A DNA stretch of 14,971 nt. Source: Aminipila sp051883075. GTDB lineage: Bacteria > Bacillota > Clostridia > Peptostreptococcales > Anaerovoracaceae. The notes under the pieces are model-generated. The model was not told the origin of the DNA, did no database searches, and was given only the letters and a program-made list of their open reading frames with translations. Position 1 is the first letter of the stretch. Each line of letters starts with the position of its first letter. The stretch lies in NCBI GenBank assembly GCA_051883075.1, contig JBJETA010000070.1, positions 1-14,971 of the forward strand, given 5' to 3'. The translations under genes were made by a program, and so were the position numbers. Shown here in pieces: positions 7,401 through 14,110 of the stretch.

Positions 7401-9038
7401 GCGGACCTTGCTGTTTACCAGGATGTGGATACAAATGGTGACGGCATTACTGACACTGAGCAGAAGCTGACACAGTATGGTTTCACGGGTAAGTCTATTG
7501 CGGCCGGACAGGCAAGAAGTGTGGGACTGCTGTCAGGTGAATATTATGAAAAATTCGCCAACATAAACCAGCCGCTCCATTTTGTACTGACTGTTACAAG
7601 CCTTGAATCTGTTCCTTCTTCCCAGAAAAACTCATGGGACGGTTCATTGGAAATACAGACGATAGGTGTTATCGGTATCAAACAGGATTTGAGAAATCTG
7701 GGACGCGATATTGAATCACGTTCAAATCCGTTGGATTATATCAAAAACTATTCGGAAACTGTAGTTGTTACAAATCCTGATGTTTTCAAAATAAAAAGAA
7801 CCTATACCGATACGGCTCAGCCTGAGCTTGTACAGGAACTGGAGTTTGAAACATTTGATACTGCGGTAAATGTACATGCCATGACTGACAAAACGGCAAA
7901 GCTTTACTATGTAACATTCCCTGAGGGAGCACACGCTCTTCCTGATCGAGACCAGATTCTGGAAGGACTGCCTCAGTACAATGACTGCAAACAGGGCGTT
8001 ATTGATATCGCTAAGGGACTGAAAGAATATGAAGAGCTTATTGAGGGACTGACTCCTGATACAAAATATGTTTTCAACTATGTTCTTTTAGGTAAGGACC
8101 TGGACGGTGCAGTGGCTACTACGGCAGCGTTTAAAACGTTAAAGCCTACAACTCCTGAACTTGTTGAATATTCGGGAGGTCTGCTGAGACCTACGGGTAT
8201 TTCTACAGATACGACTGTTGAAATGCAGGCTAAGGCAAATACCGATGCAAAATTCTACTGGATTATGAAGGTTTCCGGAGTTGCGGAAGGCTCTGATAAG
8301 GGCTGCGGTCTGGATCAGGACGGAAAAAATGCGGCGGTTCCTTATACTCCTAAAGAACTTATAACTCTTGCGGATACTGACAGCACTCTTGTTGCACGAG
8401 GCGTATTTGATGTTGACAGAGATGAACCGTTTACGTTCATGTGTGAAGGTATGGACAGCACAACAGCTTACGATGTATTCGGAACACTGGTAAGCGATTA
8501 TAGTGATGTGGTTTCGGATCATGTATATGTTTACAGAGGTATAAGATCCAAGGATATCAATCCGCCTGAGATTGTATCGTTCTCTACAAGTGTAAGACAG
8601 GTAACTCCTACGCCTTCAGGTATTACAGGTTCGGATGGAAACCCTGTGATGATAAACAACTTCACCGGAACTGTCAGCGTACTGTTTGATGAAGGTCTGT
8701 ATTTCAAGAACACAGGCGGCGGAAGCGGATTTAAGCCGCTGACTGCTTCGGACGTTGTTACCGGTGACGGAAAAACTAAGAGTACTGTTAAGAACGGAGC
8801 TTTGTTCCAGTATGATGCAGAAGTAGACCTTCAGGCAACATTGACAACAACCAGCGACGGAAATGCTGTAAGAGGTTTTGTTTTCTACTTTGAAAAATTG
8901 GTAAACGGAAACAGCATAGACATGATTGCAGACCTGTATGACCAGAACGGAAATCAGGTTGCAGGTAAACTGGTATTGAAGTTTGAAGAAAACAAGACTT
9001 CACCTATGGACTCAAAGTTTACTGTAGACTTTAAATAG
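4443..9038 (+). CDS. Very large secreted SLH-domain surface protein with Fn3-like and Ig-like modules
   Basis: The 1531-residue product begins with a signal peptide (basic MKR, hydrophobic core, likely cut after VYA at residue 27). Three S-layer homology motifs follow (about 30-76, 83-137, 143-199), with ITRAE, LRREE and MTRGE near their ends; SLH domains bind secondary cell-wall polymer, so the protein should sit on the outer surface. Residues about 205-430 are short beta strands rich in V, I, N, G and T, resembling the beta-helix-like segment often found after SLH domains. Then come Fn3-like units, each with an aromatic core motif: LYWAV (472), LFWAV (584), LYWAV (701), LYYVT (1154), FYWIM (1271). 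Two Ig-like modules share FDE plus an aromatic strand (822 and 1415). A calcium-loop-like DVDTNGDGITDTE lies at 994-1006. There is no LPXTG motif or catalytic signature. GGGGAGG (4431-4437) precedes ATG. It is monocistronic, divergent from cheA. Role unknown: S-layer component, adhesin or envelope protein. Confidence 0.93.
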   Translation: MKRIYTLLLCGLFVCAGVFIETADVYAANEGHWAQSYLYNLVEQEIMRGDENGELNPDDYITRAEFVTMMNRAFKYSNKGKISFKDVSETDWYYDDISIAKTQGYFTGLEKNEAGPEVPLRREEAVTLLCRALKIEGVSEDNLQFSDSRSFSAYSKEYINAVVEKEFMTGYPDETFRPSNYMTRGEMAKVLSEVAGEIVKDEGSNYIGYANGNVSIVKTGSNLKDTIIPGDLYITAGMGTGYTHLDNVVVNGDLIISGTGNAESGEISVILEDCDINHLIINSQSSDIMSVRAEGGSVIENTTIRSNAYLEEANSKGIAFKDVVLDGPAKTTLSMAGSFENVVIKGEDNKFSLDKGTIESLTVDEDAVKGSVFIEKDALVYALYCDTATTVTGTGEIEEIVINADGCNISMLPEHIYIRPGVTATIAGKKMTHLDGEANNADPEFMDGYPRYMDLQSTSVKLLAKVNKPGKLYWAVKNVDLVNAGMSVDDVKSPDKRYVVKSGSLTVVGEKEVTINVTGLQSGVNYEYYMVFEDLKEECTKVEGEAFTTVDVVAPKLLNGTPKISSVSKDSFTVTAMPSKDVSLFWAVLPNKAVPPTAETLSELKVSGALGKGEISGCEKNIQRDIVMKGVEGVSELAELTKYDIYIVLRDENDNLSKLYKVMGTTGDQTKPEFMDGYPWAEPSQATALKIRHMETEAGTLYWAVYDFDAAFPPVDDYDTITDVEKRNELAIRAITTGQKAVKSGKTTVKEKTDALLTISGLAKATPYDVYFVIMDKSGNYSDWTSLKGVKTTDKEAPKATMVFDKVMDGNPMVNANITVQFDEIVYYDGTGDDKDIRLSLLETDAYKSQKTKILAEMFSLHDLLSQVKPDYYKNINFDKVIIGEEAGKTLVTFPQAAFGVNGVGLDSGGQYQFELNNVTDSDGNAISQATLLTKFKIVAPQIYVSTYNGNQVFEDNQIAFTYTPTGDVNSDKLLDVMFQSSRNIKADLAVYQDVDTNGDGITDTEQKLTQYGFTGKSIAAGQARSVGLLSGEYYEKFANINQPLHFVLTVTSLESVPSSQKNSWDGSLEIQTIGVIGIKQDLRNLGRDIESRSNPLDYIKNYSETVVVTNPDVFKIKRTYTDTAQPELVQELEFETFDTAVNVHAMTDKTAKLYYVTFPEGAHALPDRDQILEGLPQYNDCKQGVIDIAKGLKEYEELIEGLTPDTKYVFNYVLLGKDLDGAVATTAAFKTLKPTTPELVEYSGGLLRPTGISTDTTVEMQAKANTDAKFYWIMKVSGVAEGSDKGCGLDQDGKNAAVPYTPKELITLADTDSTLVARGVFDVDRDEPFTFMCEGMDSTTAYDVFGTLVSDYSDVVSDHVYVYRGIRSKDINPPEIVSFSTSVRQVTPTPSGITGSDGNPVMINNFTGTVSVLFDEGLYFKNTGGGSGFKPLTASDVVTGDGKTKSTVKNGALFQYDAEVDLQATLTTTSDGNAVRGFVFYFEKLVNGNSIDMIADLYDQNGNQVAGKLVLKFEENKTSPMDSKFTVDFK
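5766..6479 (+). repeat. Repeated module in the SLH protein opened by PEFMDGYP
   Basis: The peptide PEFMDGYP occurs at residues 443-450 and 672-679 of the SLH protein, encoded at 5769-5792 and 6456-6479. The two DNA segments are nearly identical over about 20 bases (from GA[G/A]TTTATGGATGG). Each opens an Fn3-like unit whose LYWAV core lies about 22-30 residues further on. The units between are much more diverged, so the DNA identity is confined to this junction motif. The pattern fits old tandem duplication of domains with strong conservation at the inter-domain linker. Confidence 0.7.
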
Positions 9039-9048
9039 CAAAAGTGAT

Positions 9049-9097
9049 ATACGACACGGAAAATAATGGTTTTCTGTGTCGTATTTTTTTATTTTTT
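9049..9097 (+). terminator. Strong intrinsic terminator after the SLH protein gene
   Basis: A 15-bp stem pairs 9049-9063 with 9070-9084, interrupted only by one G-U wobble, around the six-base loop TAATGG. It is followed by TTTTTTATTTTTT. The stem starts 11 bases after the SLH gene stop codon. It separates that gene from the flagellar operon, whose promoter begins at 9109. Confidence 0.93.
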
Positions 9098-9108
9098 GCT
9101 AAAATTCG

Positions 9109-9137
9109 TTGTGCCGAAGGTCAGAAAAGAGTATAAT
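9109..9137 (+). promoter_or_regulatory. Probable sigma-A promoter of the flgB-flhA-fliA operon
   Basis: TTGTGC (9109-9114), a 17-base spacer and a perfect TATAAT (9132-9137) form a well-spaced housekeeping promoter. It lies just after the terminator of the preceding gene. Transcription near 9144 gives a leader of about 87 bases to flgB. The leader is A-rich and holds only a weak 6-bp hairpin (9175-9180 with 9186-9191); I see no known riboswitch fold in it. A housekeeping promoter here would put fliA, the late-gene sigma factor, in the early class. Confidence 0.65.
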
Positions 9138-9230
9138 CAAAGAGAATAGATATTTGTAAGATAGTAAGAAGAAGATGTAAAAAAATTACATTAAAGTTAA
9201 AATATATAAAAATATGGAAAGGAAAAGTCT

Positions 9231-9626
9231 ATGAGCTGGATTGACAATAATAACAATATTCTTTTGTCGCAGAAAAGCTTAGATTATCTGTGGGAAAAGC
9301 AGCGTATTATTTCTGAAAACATCGCAAATAACGATACACCGGGCTACAAAGCAAAAGAAATTACTTTTGAAGATCAGCTGAGCAGGAATCTGGATAAGTT
9401 CAGAAACCAGGAAAGACCTAAAAAGGCAGAAATCAGGGAAGCCATTATGGACACAAAGATTACGGTTGATACAAGCGATGAAGAAAGCAACAGGCTTGAT
9501 GGCAACAATGTAAACCTTGATGTTGAAGAGGTGGAACTTGCCAGGGCACAGCTTCAGTACCAATATCAGGTATATCAGATAAACGACCAGTTTAACCGGC
9601 TGAGATCCGCCATAGGAAAAAAATAA
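9231..9626 (+). CDS. flgB: Flagellar basal-body rod protein FlgB
   Basis: FlgB is a component of the proximal flagellar rod, exported by the flagellar type III system and assembled on the basal body. The 131-residue length is typical. The N-terminal rod motif SENIANNDTPGYKAKEITFE (28-47) is characteristic of the FlgB/C/F/G family, and the C-terminal part DGNNVNLDVEEVELARAQLQ matches FlgB rather than FlgC or FlgG; both ends can form amphipathic helices that coil together in the rod. AAAGGA (9218-9223) lies seven bases before ATG. It is the first gene of the right-hand operon, 16 bases before flhA. Usually flgB is followed by flgC and fliE; here neither is present. Confidence 0.95.
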   Translation: MSWIDNNNNILLSQKSLDYLWEKQRIISENIANNDTPGYKAKEITFEDQLSRNLDKFRNQERPKKAEIREAIMDTKITVDTSDEESNRLDGNNVNLDVEEVELARAQLQYQYQVYQINDQFNRLRSAIGKK

Positions 9627-9642
9627 GTAAAGAGGATTATAC

Positions 9643-11706
9643 ATGAAGAGACTGTTGAATCACGTCGTTGCGTTATTCGTTCTTATGGTAGTCATCCTGT
9701 TGATTGTGCCTTTGAATCCGTTCCTTCTGGATATGATGTTCATAATCAACATAACAGTATCTCTTATCATCCTTCTTACCACCATGTATATCAAAGAGGC
9801 TCTGGAGTTCTCGATATTTCCTTCGCTTCTTCTGATAACAACCTTGTTCAGACTGTCACTGAACATTTCATCGACACGACTGATTCTGACGGAACAGGGG
9901 GCTGCGGGGCAGGTTATTGCGACCTTTGGCAGTTTTGTGCTCCAGGGAAATATTGTAGTCGGTGTTATCATATTCTTAATCATAGTTCTGGTTCAGTTTA
10001 TAGTTATCACAAAGGGTGCAGAGCGTGTTGCTGAAGTTGCTGCAAGATTTACACTGGATGCTATGCCCGGTAAGCAGATGGCCATTGATGCTGACCTGAG
10101 CTCGGGACTTATTGACGAGCAGGAAGCAAAGAGAAGAAGAGAAAAGATACAGAGAGAATCCGATTTTTACGGAGCTATGGATGGTGCCACAAAGATTGTA
10201 AAAGGTGATGCGATTATGTCAATCATCATTACCTTAATCAACTTTATCGCAGGGACTATTATCGGGGTTGTCCAGAGCGGACTTCCTTTTGGAGAAGTAT
10301 TAAATATATATTCCATCGCAACTATCGGTGATGGATTGGTATCACAGATACCTGCATTGTTTATTTCAACTGCTACAGGCATGATAGTAACACGTTCGGT
10401 AGCAGAGGGTACATTAAATGAAGATGTACTCGGACAATTTACGGCACAGCCTAAGGTACTTATGATTTCGGGAGGAATCATGCTTCTTTTGAACTTTGTA
10501 CCGGGTGCGCCTCATGTACAGCCTACAGGTATGGGAATTGTCCTTATACTTCTTGGATACAGGCTGACAAAATCAAATCAGAAACAGCAGATTCAGTTGG
10601 AGATGCAGGCTGCGGAGCAGGATGTATATGCTGAAGAGGAATTTGACGAGAACGCTTACTTTAAAGACATTAACAACATTTATTCCCTTATAAATGTTGA
10701 GCCTATAGAAATGGAATTCGGTTACAGCCTGATTCCGCTTGTAGATGAAAGCAGCGGAGGAAACCTTATAAACCGAATAGTTATATTCAGAAGACAGTTT
10801 GCCCAGGAAATGGGTTTTGTGGTTCCGTCCATCAGACTCAGGGACAGTGCGGCATTAAACGCAAACCAGTATGTCATAAAGATGAAGGGTGAAGAAATAG
10901 CCAGAGGAGAGCTTCTGGTGGATTATTATCTGGCACTGGAACCGCCTAATCCTACGGGAAATCTGGAGGGAATCGAAACTATTGAGCCTGCATACGGTAT
11001 ACCAAGCAAGTGGATTACTCCGGAAAAAAGAGATGTTGCTGAAGTTTACGGATACACGGTTATCGATCCTCTTTCCGTAATGCTTACACATCTGTCGGAA
11101 ACCGTACGAAGGCATGTTCATGAACTGCTTACCAGGGCTGAGGTTATGCAGATTCTTGAAAACACAAAAAAGACTTCGCCGGAGCTTGTTGAAGAGGCAT
11201 TTCCAAATGTTATAAGCTACGGCACACTGCAGAAGGTCCTTTACAATCTGCTGAAAGAAGGAGTTCCGATTAAGGATATGGTAACCATATTGGAAAGCCT
11301 TATTGATTCGGCACAGTCCACAAGTGATGTGGATGTCATGACTGAGAATGTCCGAACCGCACTGAAACGTACCATAACGAGAAGATTCTGCGAAAACGGA
11401 CAGCTTAAGGTGGTTACTCTGGACAGCGAAGTTGAAAAGGCTGTGCTGTCAAGTCTGACGAGAAGTGAACAGGGCATTTACCTGGCACTTAGTCCGGACC
11501 TGATTCAGAAGATTATTACCCAGTTGGGAGAAAACATAGGCAAATTCAAAGAACTCAATACCGTGCCTGTTATACTGACAAGCAATGTCATAAGAGTTTA
11601 TTTCTACAGACTGATTGAGCAGTTTTATCCAAATGTGTATGTACTGGCATTTAATGAGGTGGCAAACAACATACAGATACAGGCATTGGGAAATATAAGC
11701 ATGTAG
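9643..11706 (+). CDS. flhA: Flagellar type III export gate protein FlhA
   Basis: FlhA is the large membrane protein of the flagellar export gate; it uses the proton gradient to drive secretion of rod, hook and filament proteins, and its cytoplasmic domain docks chaperone-substrate complexes. The 687-residue length is normal. The N-terminal half holds about eight hydrophobic segments (for example near 8-24, 28-48, 104-123, 190-210, 273-287, 295-306). The FHIPEP-family signature is clear in LFRLSLNISSTRLIL (68-82) and in ITKGAERVAEVAARF (122-136) followed by TLDAMPGKQMAIDADL (137-152). D189 in KGDAIMS matches the conserved membrane Asp implicated in proton use. The C-terminal cytoplasmic domain (from about 330) is complete, with the late ALKRTITRRF element. 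AGAGGA lies shortly before the start. The flanking genes are flgB and fliA; flhB and flhF, frequent neighbours, are absent. Confidence 0.98.
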   Translation: MKRLLNHVVALFVLMVVILLIVPLNPFLLDMMFIINITVSLIILLTTMYIKEALEFSIFPSLLLITTLFRLSLNISSTRLILTEQGAAGQVIATFGSFVLQGNIVVGVIIFLIIVLVQFIVITKGAERVAEVAARFTLDAMPGKQMAIDADLSSGLIDEQEAKRRREKIQRESDFYGAMDGATKIVKGDAIMSIIITLINFIAGTIIGVVQSGLPFGEVLNIYSIATIGDGLVSQIPALFISTATGMIVTRSVAEGTLNEDVLGQFTAQPKVLMISGGIMLLLNFVPGAPHVQPTGMGIVLILLGYRLTKSNQKQQIQLEMQAAEQDVYAEEEFDENAYFKDINNIYSLINVEPIEMEFGYSLIPLVDESSGGNLINRIVIFRRQFAQEMGFVVPSIRLRDSAALNANQYVIKMKGEEIARGELLVDYYLALEPPNPTGNLEGIETIEPAYGIPSKWITPEKRDVAEVYGYTVIDPLSVMLTHLSETVRRHVHELLTRAEVMQILENTKKTSPELVEEAFPNVISYGTLQKVLYNLLKEGVPIKDMVTILESLIDSAQSTSDVDVMTENVRTALKRTITRRFCENGQLKVVTLDSEVEKAVLSSLTRSEQGIYLALSPDLIQKIITQLGENIGKFKELNTVPVILTSNVIRVYFYRLIEQFYPNVYVLAFNEVANNIQIQALGNISM

Positions 11707-11734
11707 GAGACAGGACAAAAGGGTTTGGTAGACA

Positions 11735-12514
11735 ATGGAAGAAAATTTGTTAAAATCTAAATCTGCGGATGAACTGTTTGAAATTTACAGGGAAACCAAG
11801 GATATAAAAGTCAAGCAGGAAATAGTATTGCGATACAGTCCTATTGTCAAAACCATAGCCATACAGCTGAGAGGCGTATATATAAGCTTTGCTGAGATGG
11901 ATGACATCATCAACGAGGGCATTATAACTCTCATGCAGGCTGTAGACAGGTTTGATGTTTCAAAAAATGTCAAATTTGAAAGCTATGCTTCCCTGCGCAT
12001 AAGAGGCGCTATAGTGGACCTTGCAAGAAAGCAGGACTGGGTTCCCCGTAATGTCCGTAAGCTGGGAAAGGCTATTGACAAAGCGTATTCGGAGATGTAT
12101 TACGAGCTGGGAAGATATCCCACTGATGAGGAAATCTCTGAAAAGCTGGGCATTACCGTGGAAAAGTACCACAAGGCACTCAGGGAGACAAATCTGTTCA
12201 ATGTGCTGTCGTTGGATGCACTTGTTGATGGGATGCAGGAGGAAGGACAAAACGAAAAGTTCTTAAAGGACAACAGCACTGATACTCTGCCGGCGCACAG
12301 ACTGGAAAAAAAGGAACTGCAGGAGATGCTGCAGAGTGCCATAGAAGGTCTGAGAGACAATGAAAAGACAGTGGTTTCATTGTATTATCAGAAAGAGCTG
12401 AATATGAAGGAAATCGCAAAAGTCATGGGCATAAGCGAGCCAAGGGTTTCACAGCTTCATTCGGCGGCGATTAAAAAGCTTCGTATCAGCCTGGGCAATT
12501 ATTATACAGTTTAG
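11735..12514 (+). CDS. fliA: Flagellar sigma factor FliA/SigD (sigma-28 family)
   Basis: This sigma-70-family factor directs RNA polymerase to late flagellar, motility and chemotaxis promoters. The 259-residue product has the family layout without region 1: region 2 (about 28-108) including core-binding DDIINEGIITLMQAVDRFD (56-74) and the -10 recognition stretch FESYASLRIRGAIVDLARKQ (81-100), then the family-typical DWVPRNVRK; region 3 (about 111-165) with GRYPTDEEISEKLGI; and region 4 (about 194-252), where MKEIAKVMGISEPRVSQLHS is the helix-turn-helix for the -35 element. An in-frame stop two codons upstream fixes this ATG as the first possible start; the ribosome site (AAGGG, 11 bases away) is weak, which may limit translation. 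It starts 28 bases after flhA. No anti-sigma factor gene (flgM) is visible. Its own likely target here is the candidate sigma-D site near 4390. Confidence 0.96.
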   Translation: MEENLLKSKSADELFEIYRETKDIKVKQEIVLRYSPIVKTIAIQLRGVYISFAEMDDIINEGIITLMQAVDRFDVSKNVKFESYASLRIRGAIVDLARKQDWVPRNVRKLGKAIDKAYSEMYYELGRYPTDEEISEKLGITVEKYHKALRETNLFNVLSLDALVDGMQEEGQNEKFLKDNSTDTLPAHRLEKKELQEMLQSAIEGLRDNEKTVVSLYYQKELNMKEIAKVMGISEPRVSQLHSAAIKKLRISLGNYYTV

Positions 12515-12540
12515 TTTTATATCTCGGAGGAGGAGAAAAT

Positions 12541-13299
12541 ATGTTTAAAGGATTTTATATGGCAACATCGGGCATGCTGACCCAGTCCAGAATATTGAAT
12601 ACAATCAGCAACAATATGTCAAATGTATCAACTCCGGGCTATAAATCAGACATAATGGCTACAACAACTTTTGAGGATGTGCTTATACATAGAACAGGCA
12701 ATAAGGATAAAAGCATATATACCCCACTCAATGAAACTTCATCAATACGTACTGTAGATGAACTTGTAACGAATTATGAAGAAGGTGTTCTTGAGTTTAC
12801 GGAAAGAAATCTTGATGTAGCGGTTACGGGAAACGGTTTCTTTGAAATAAGGACCCCTGACGGACAGGCAAGATACACAAGAAACGGTTCCTTCAATATA
12901 GATGAAGAAGGATATCTCTGCCTGCAGCATATCGGAAGGGTTGTAGGAAGAACAGGAGAAATTTATCTGGGAACAGACAATATAAATATAACAGATGACG
13001 GAGTTATTTCTGATGCAGACAGCGGTGAGGTGCTGGCACAGCTCAGAATTGTGGATTTCAATGACTATGCACAGCTGCAGAAGACCGATGAGGGAATGTT
13101 TGAAAACACAAATCCGGCAAATGCGGTGCAGATAAACGGGACTGTAAAGCATAAGGCAATAGAACGTTCAAATGTTCAGGCTATGAATGAAATGGTGGAT
13201 ATGATTGCAAGCCAGAGAGCTTTTCAGAGTGCAAGCCAGATTGCGAAGGCATATGACCAGCTGATGAATAAGGCTGCTGACCTTGCGGCACTGGCATAA
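12541..13299 (+). CDS. flgF: Flagellar hook-basal body rod protein, FlgF/FlgG family (probably FlgF, FlhO-like)
   Basis: A distal or proximal rod protein of the FlgF/FlgG/FlgE family. Evidence: the N-terminal rod motif with NTISNNMSNVSTPGYKSD (20-37), the central LDVAVTGNGFFEI and ARYTRNGSFNIDEEGYL typical of FlgF and FlgG, and the C-terminal helix VQAMNEMVDMIASQRAFQSA. The 252 residues are near the size of FlgF and FlgG (about 250-270). The ribosome site GGAGGAGGAG (12526-12535) is very strong, in contrast with that of fliA just before it, so this protein should be made in larger amounts. It precedes a second family member by 19 bases, the arrangement of FlhO/FlhP in Bacillus and flgF/flgG elsewhere. 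The family is certain; the choice of flgF over flgG rests on gene order and is less sure. Confidence 0.85.
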   Translation: MFKGFYMATSGMLTQSRILNTISNNMSNVSTPGYKSDIMATTTFEDVLIHRTGNKDKSIYTPLNETSSIRTVDELVTNYEEGVLEFTERNLDVAVTGNGFFEIRTPDGQARYTRNGSFNIDEEGYLCLQHIGRVVGRTGEIYLGTDNINITDDGVISDADSGEVLAQLRIVDFNDYAQLQKTDEGMFENTNPANAVQINGTVKHKAIERSNVQAMNEMVDMIASQRAFQSASQIAKAYDQLMNKAADLAALA

Positions 13300-13318
13300 G
13301 CAAAGGGAAGGAGAAAAT

Positions 13319-14050
13319 ATGGATATATCTTTTTATACTGCCAAGACAGGAGCTAAAGCTCAGCAGACAAGCTTAGATGTAATCAGCAATAATGTTGCAA
13401 ATGTAAACACTGCAGGTTATAAGGCACAGAGGGCAGGCTTTGTGGATCTTCTTTACAGCAATGTCAGGGAGCCTGAGGATGTGGACACACAGCTTCAGGT
13501 AGGAAGCGGTGCAAGAATAGAAAAGACGGACATTGACTTTAATCCAAGCGGACTGCAGTCCACGGACAGCCTGACAGATTATGCCATCGTGGGTTCAGGT
13601 TTCTTTGCGGTGCAGAATCCTGCAACAAATGAAATATACTATACGAGGGACGGAAGCTTCAGACATTCCCTGAGACAGGATGGAAACTTTTATCTGGTGA
13701 CAGGAAAAGGTGATCTGGTGCTGGACAGGAACTTCCAGAGAATACAGGTTGATCTGGAAGGCGGGGAAGAGGCAGCAGCACCTGAAAGACTGGGAGTCTT
13801 TGATTTTAATGTAAAAGACGGAATGTTGCTGGCAGGTGATAACCTGTTTTCACCTGTGGCGAAGAACGGTCAGCCGTTTCTTGTAGAAGAAGATGATGCA
13901 GTGCAACAGGGATACCTTGAGATGTCAAATGCAGATACTTCAAAGGAAATGACAAGACTGATAGAGGCACAGAGAGCATATTCAATGACACTTAAGATGG
14001 TTCAGACTTCAAATGAAATAGAGCAGACTATAGAGGGATTGAGAGGATAA
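13319..14050 (+). CDS. flgG: Flagellar rod protein, FlgG family (probably FlgG, FlhP-like)
   Basis: Second rod protein of the FlgF/FlgG family, 243 residues. The N-terminal motif has SLDVISNNVANVNTAGYKAQ (18-37); TDYAIVGSGFFAV and YYTRDGSFRHS mark the central D1 domain, and MSNADTSKEMTRLIEAQRAY is the C-terminal rod helix, matching the FlgG pattern of a conserved EAQRAY. The start at 13319 is chosen because AAGGAG (13308-13313) lies five bases upstream and the protein then begins at the usual distance from the motif. An earlier in-frame ATG at 13283 would overlap the preceding gene and add twelve unconserved residues. FlgG forms the distal rod that crosses the wall and carries the hook. The last 60 bases before the next gene are AT-rich with no convincing terminator. 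Confidence 0.87.
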   Translation: MDISFYTAKTGAKAQQTSLDVISNNVANVNTAGYKAQRAGFVDLLYSNVREPEDVDTQLQVGSGARIEKTDIDFNPSGLQSTDSLTDYAIVGSGFFAVQNPATNEIYYTRDGSFRHSLRQDGNFYLVTGKGDLVLDRNFQRIQVDLEGGEEAAAPERLGVFDFNVKDGMLLAGDNLFSPVAKNGQPFLVEEDDAVQQGYLEMSNADTSKEMTRLIEAQRAYSMTLKMVQTSNEIEQTIEGLRG

Positions 14051-14110
14051 TTCGGAATTTTTTTGAGAGATTTTTGAAATCTTGTTTTATAATAGCTGGG
14101 AGTTGTTAAT

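Noticed and set aside
13283..13318. Earlier in-frame ATG for the FlgG-family gene
   Set aside because: It lies inside the preceding gene, has no good ribosome site, and adds twelve residues (MRHWHKQREGEN) unlike any rod protein N terminus.
14068..14088. Small hairpin (AGATTT/AAATCT) followed by TTTT between flgG and the FapA-family gene
   Set aside because: Six AT-rich base pairs and a weak, interrupted T run are too poor for an intrinsic terminator.
14063..14093. TTGAGA, 19 bases, TATAAT ahead of the FapA-family gene
   Set aside because: The spacer is long and the predicted transcript would start near 14100, inside the ribosome site (14098-14102). Probably a chance match in an AT-rich gap.
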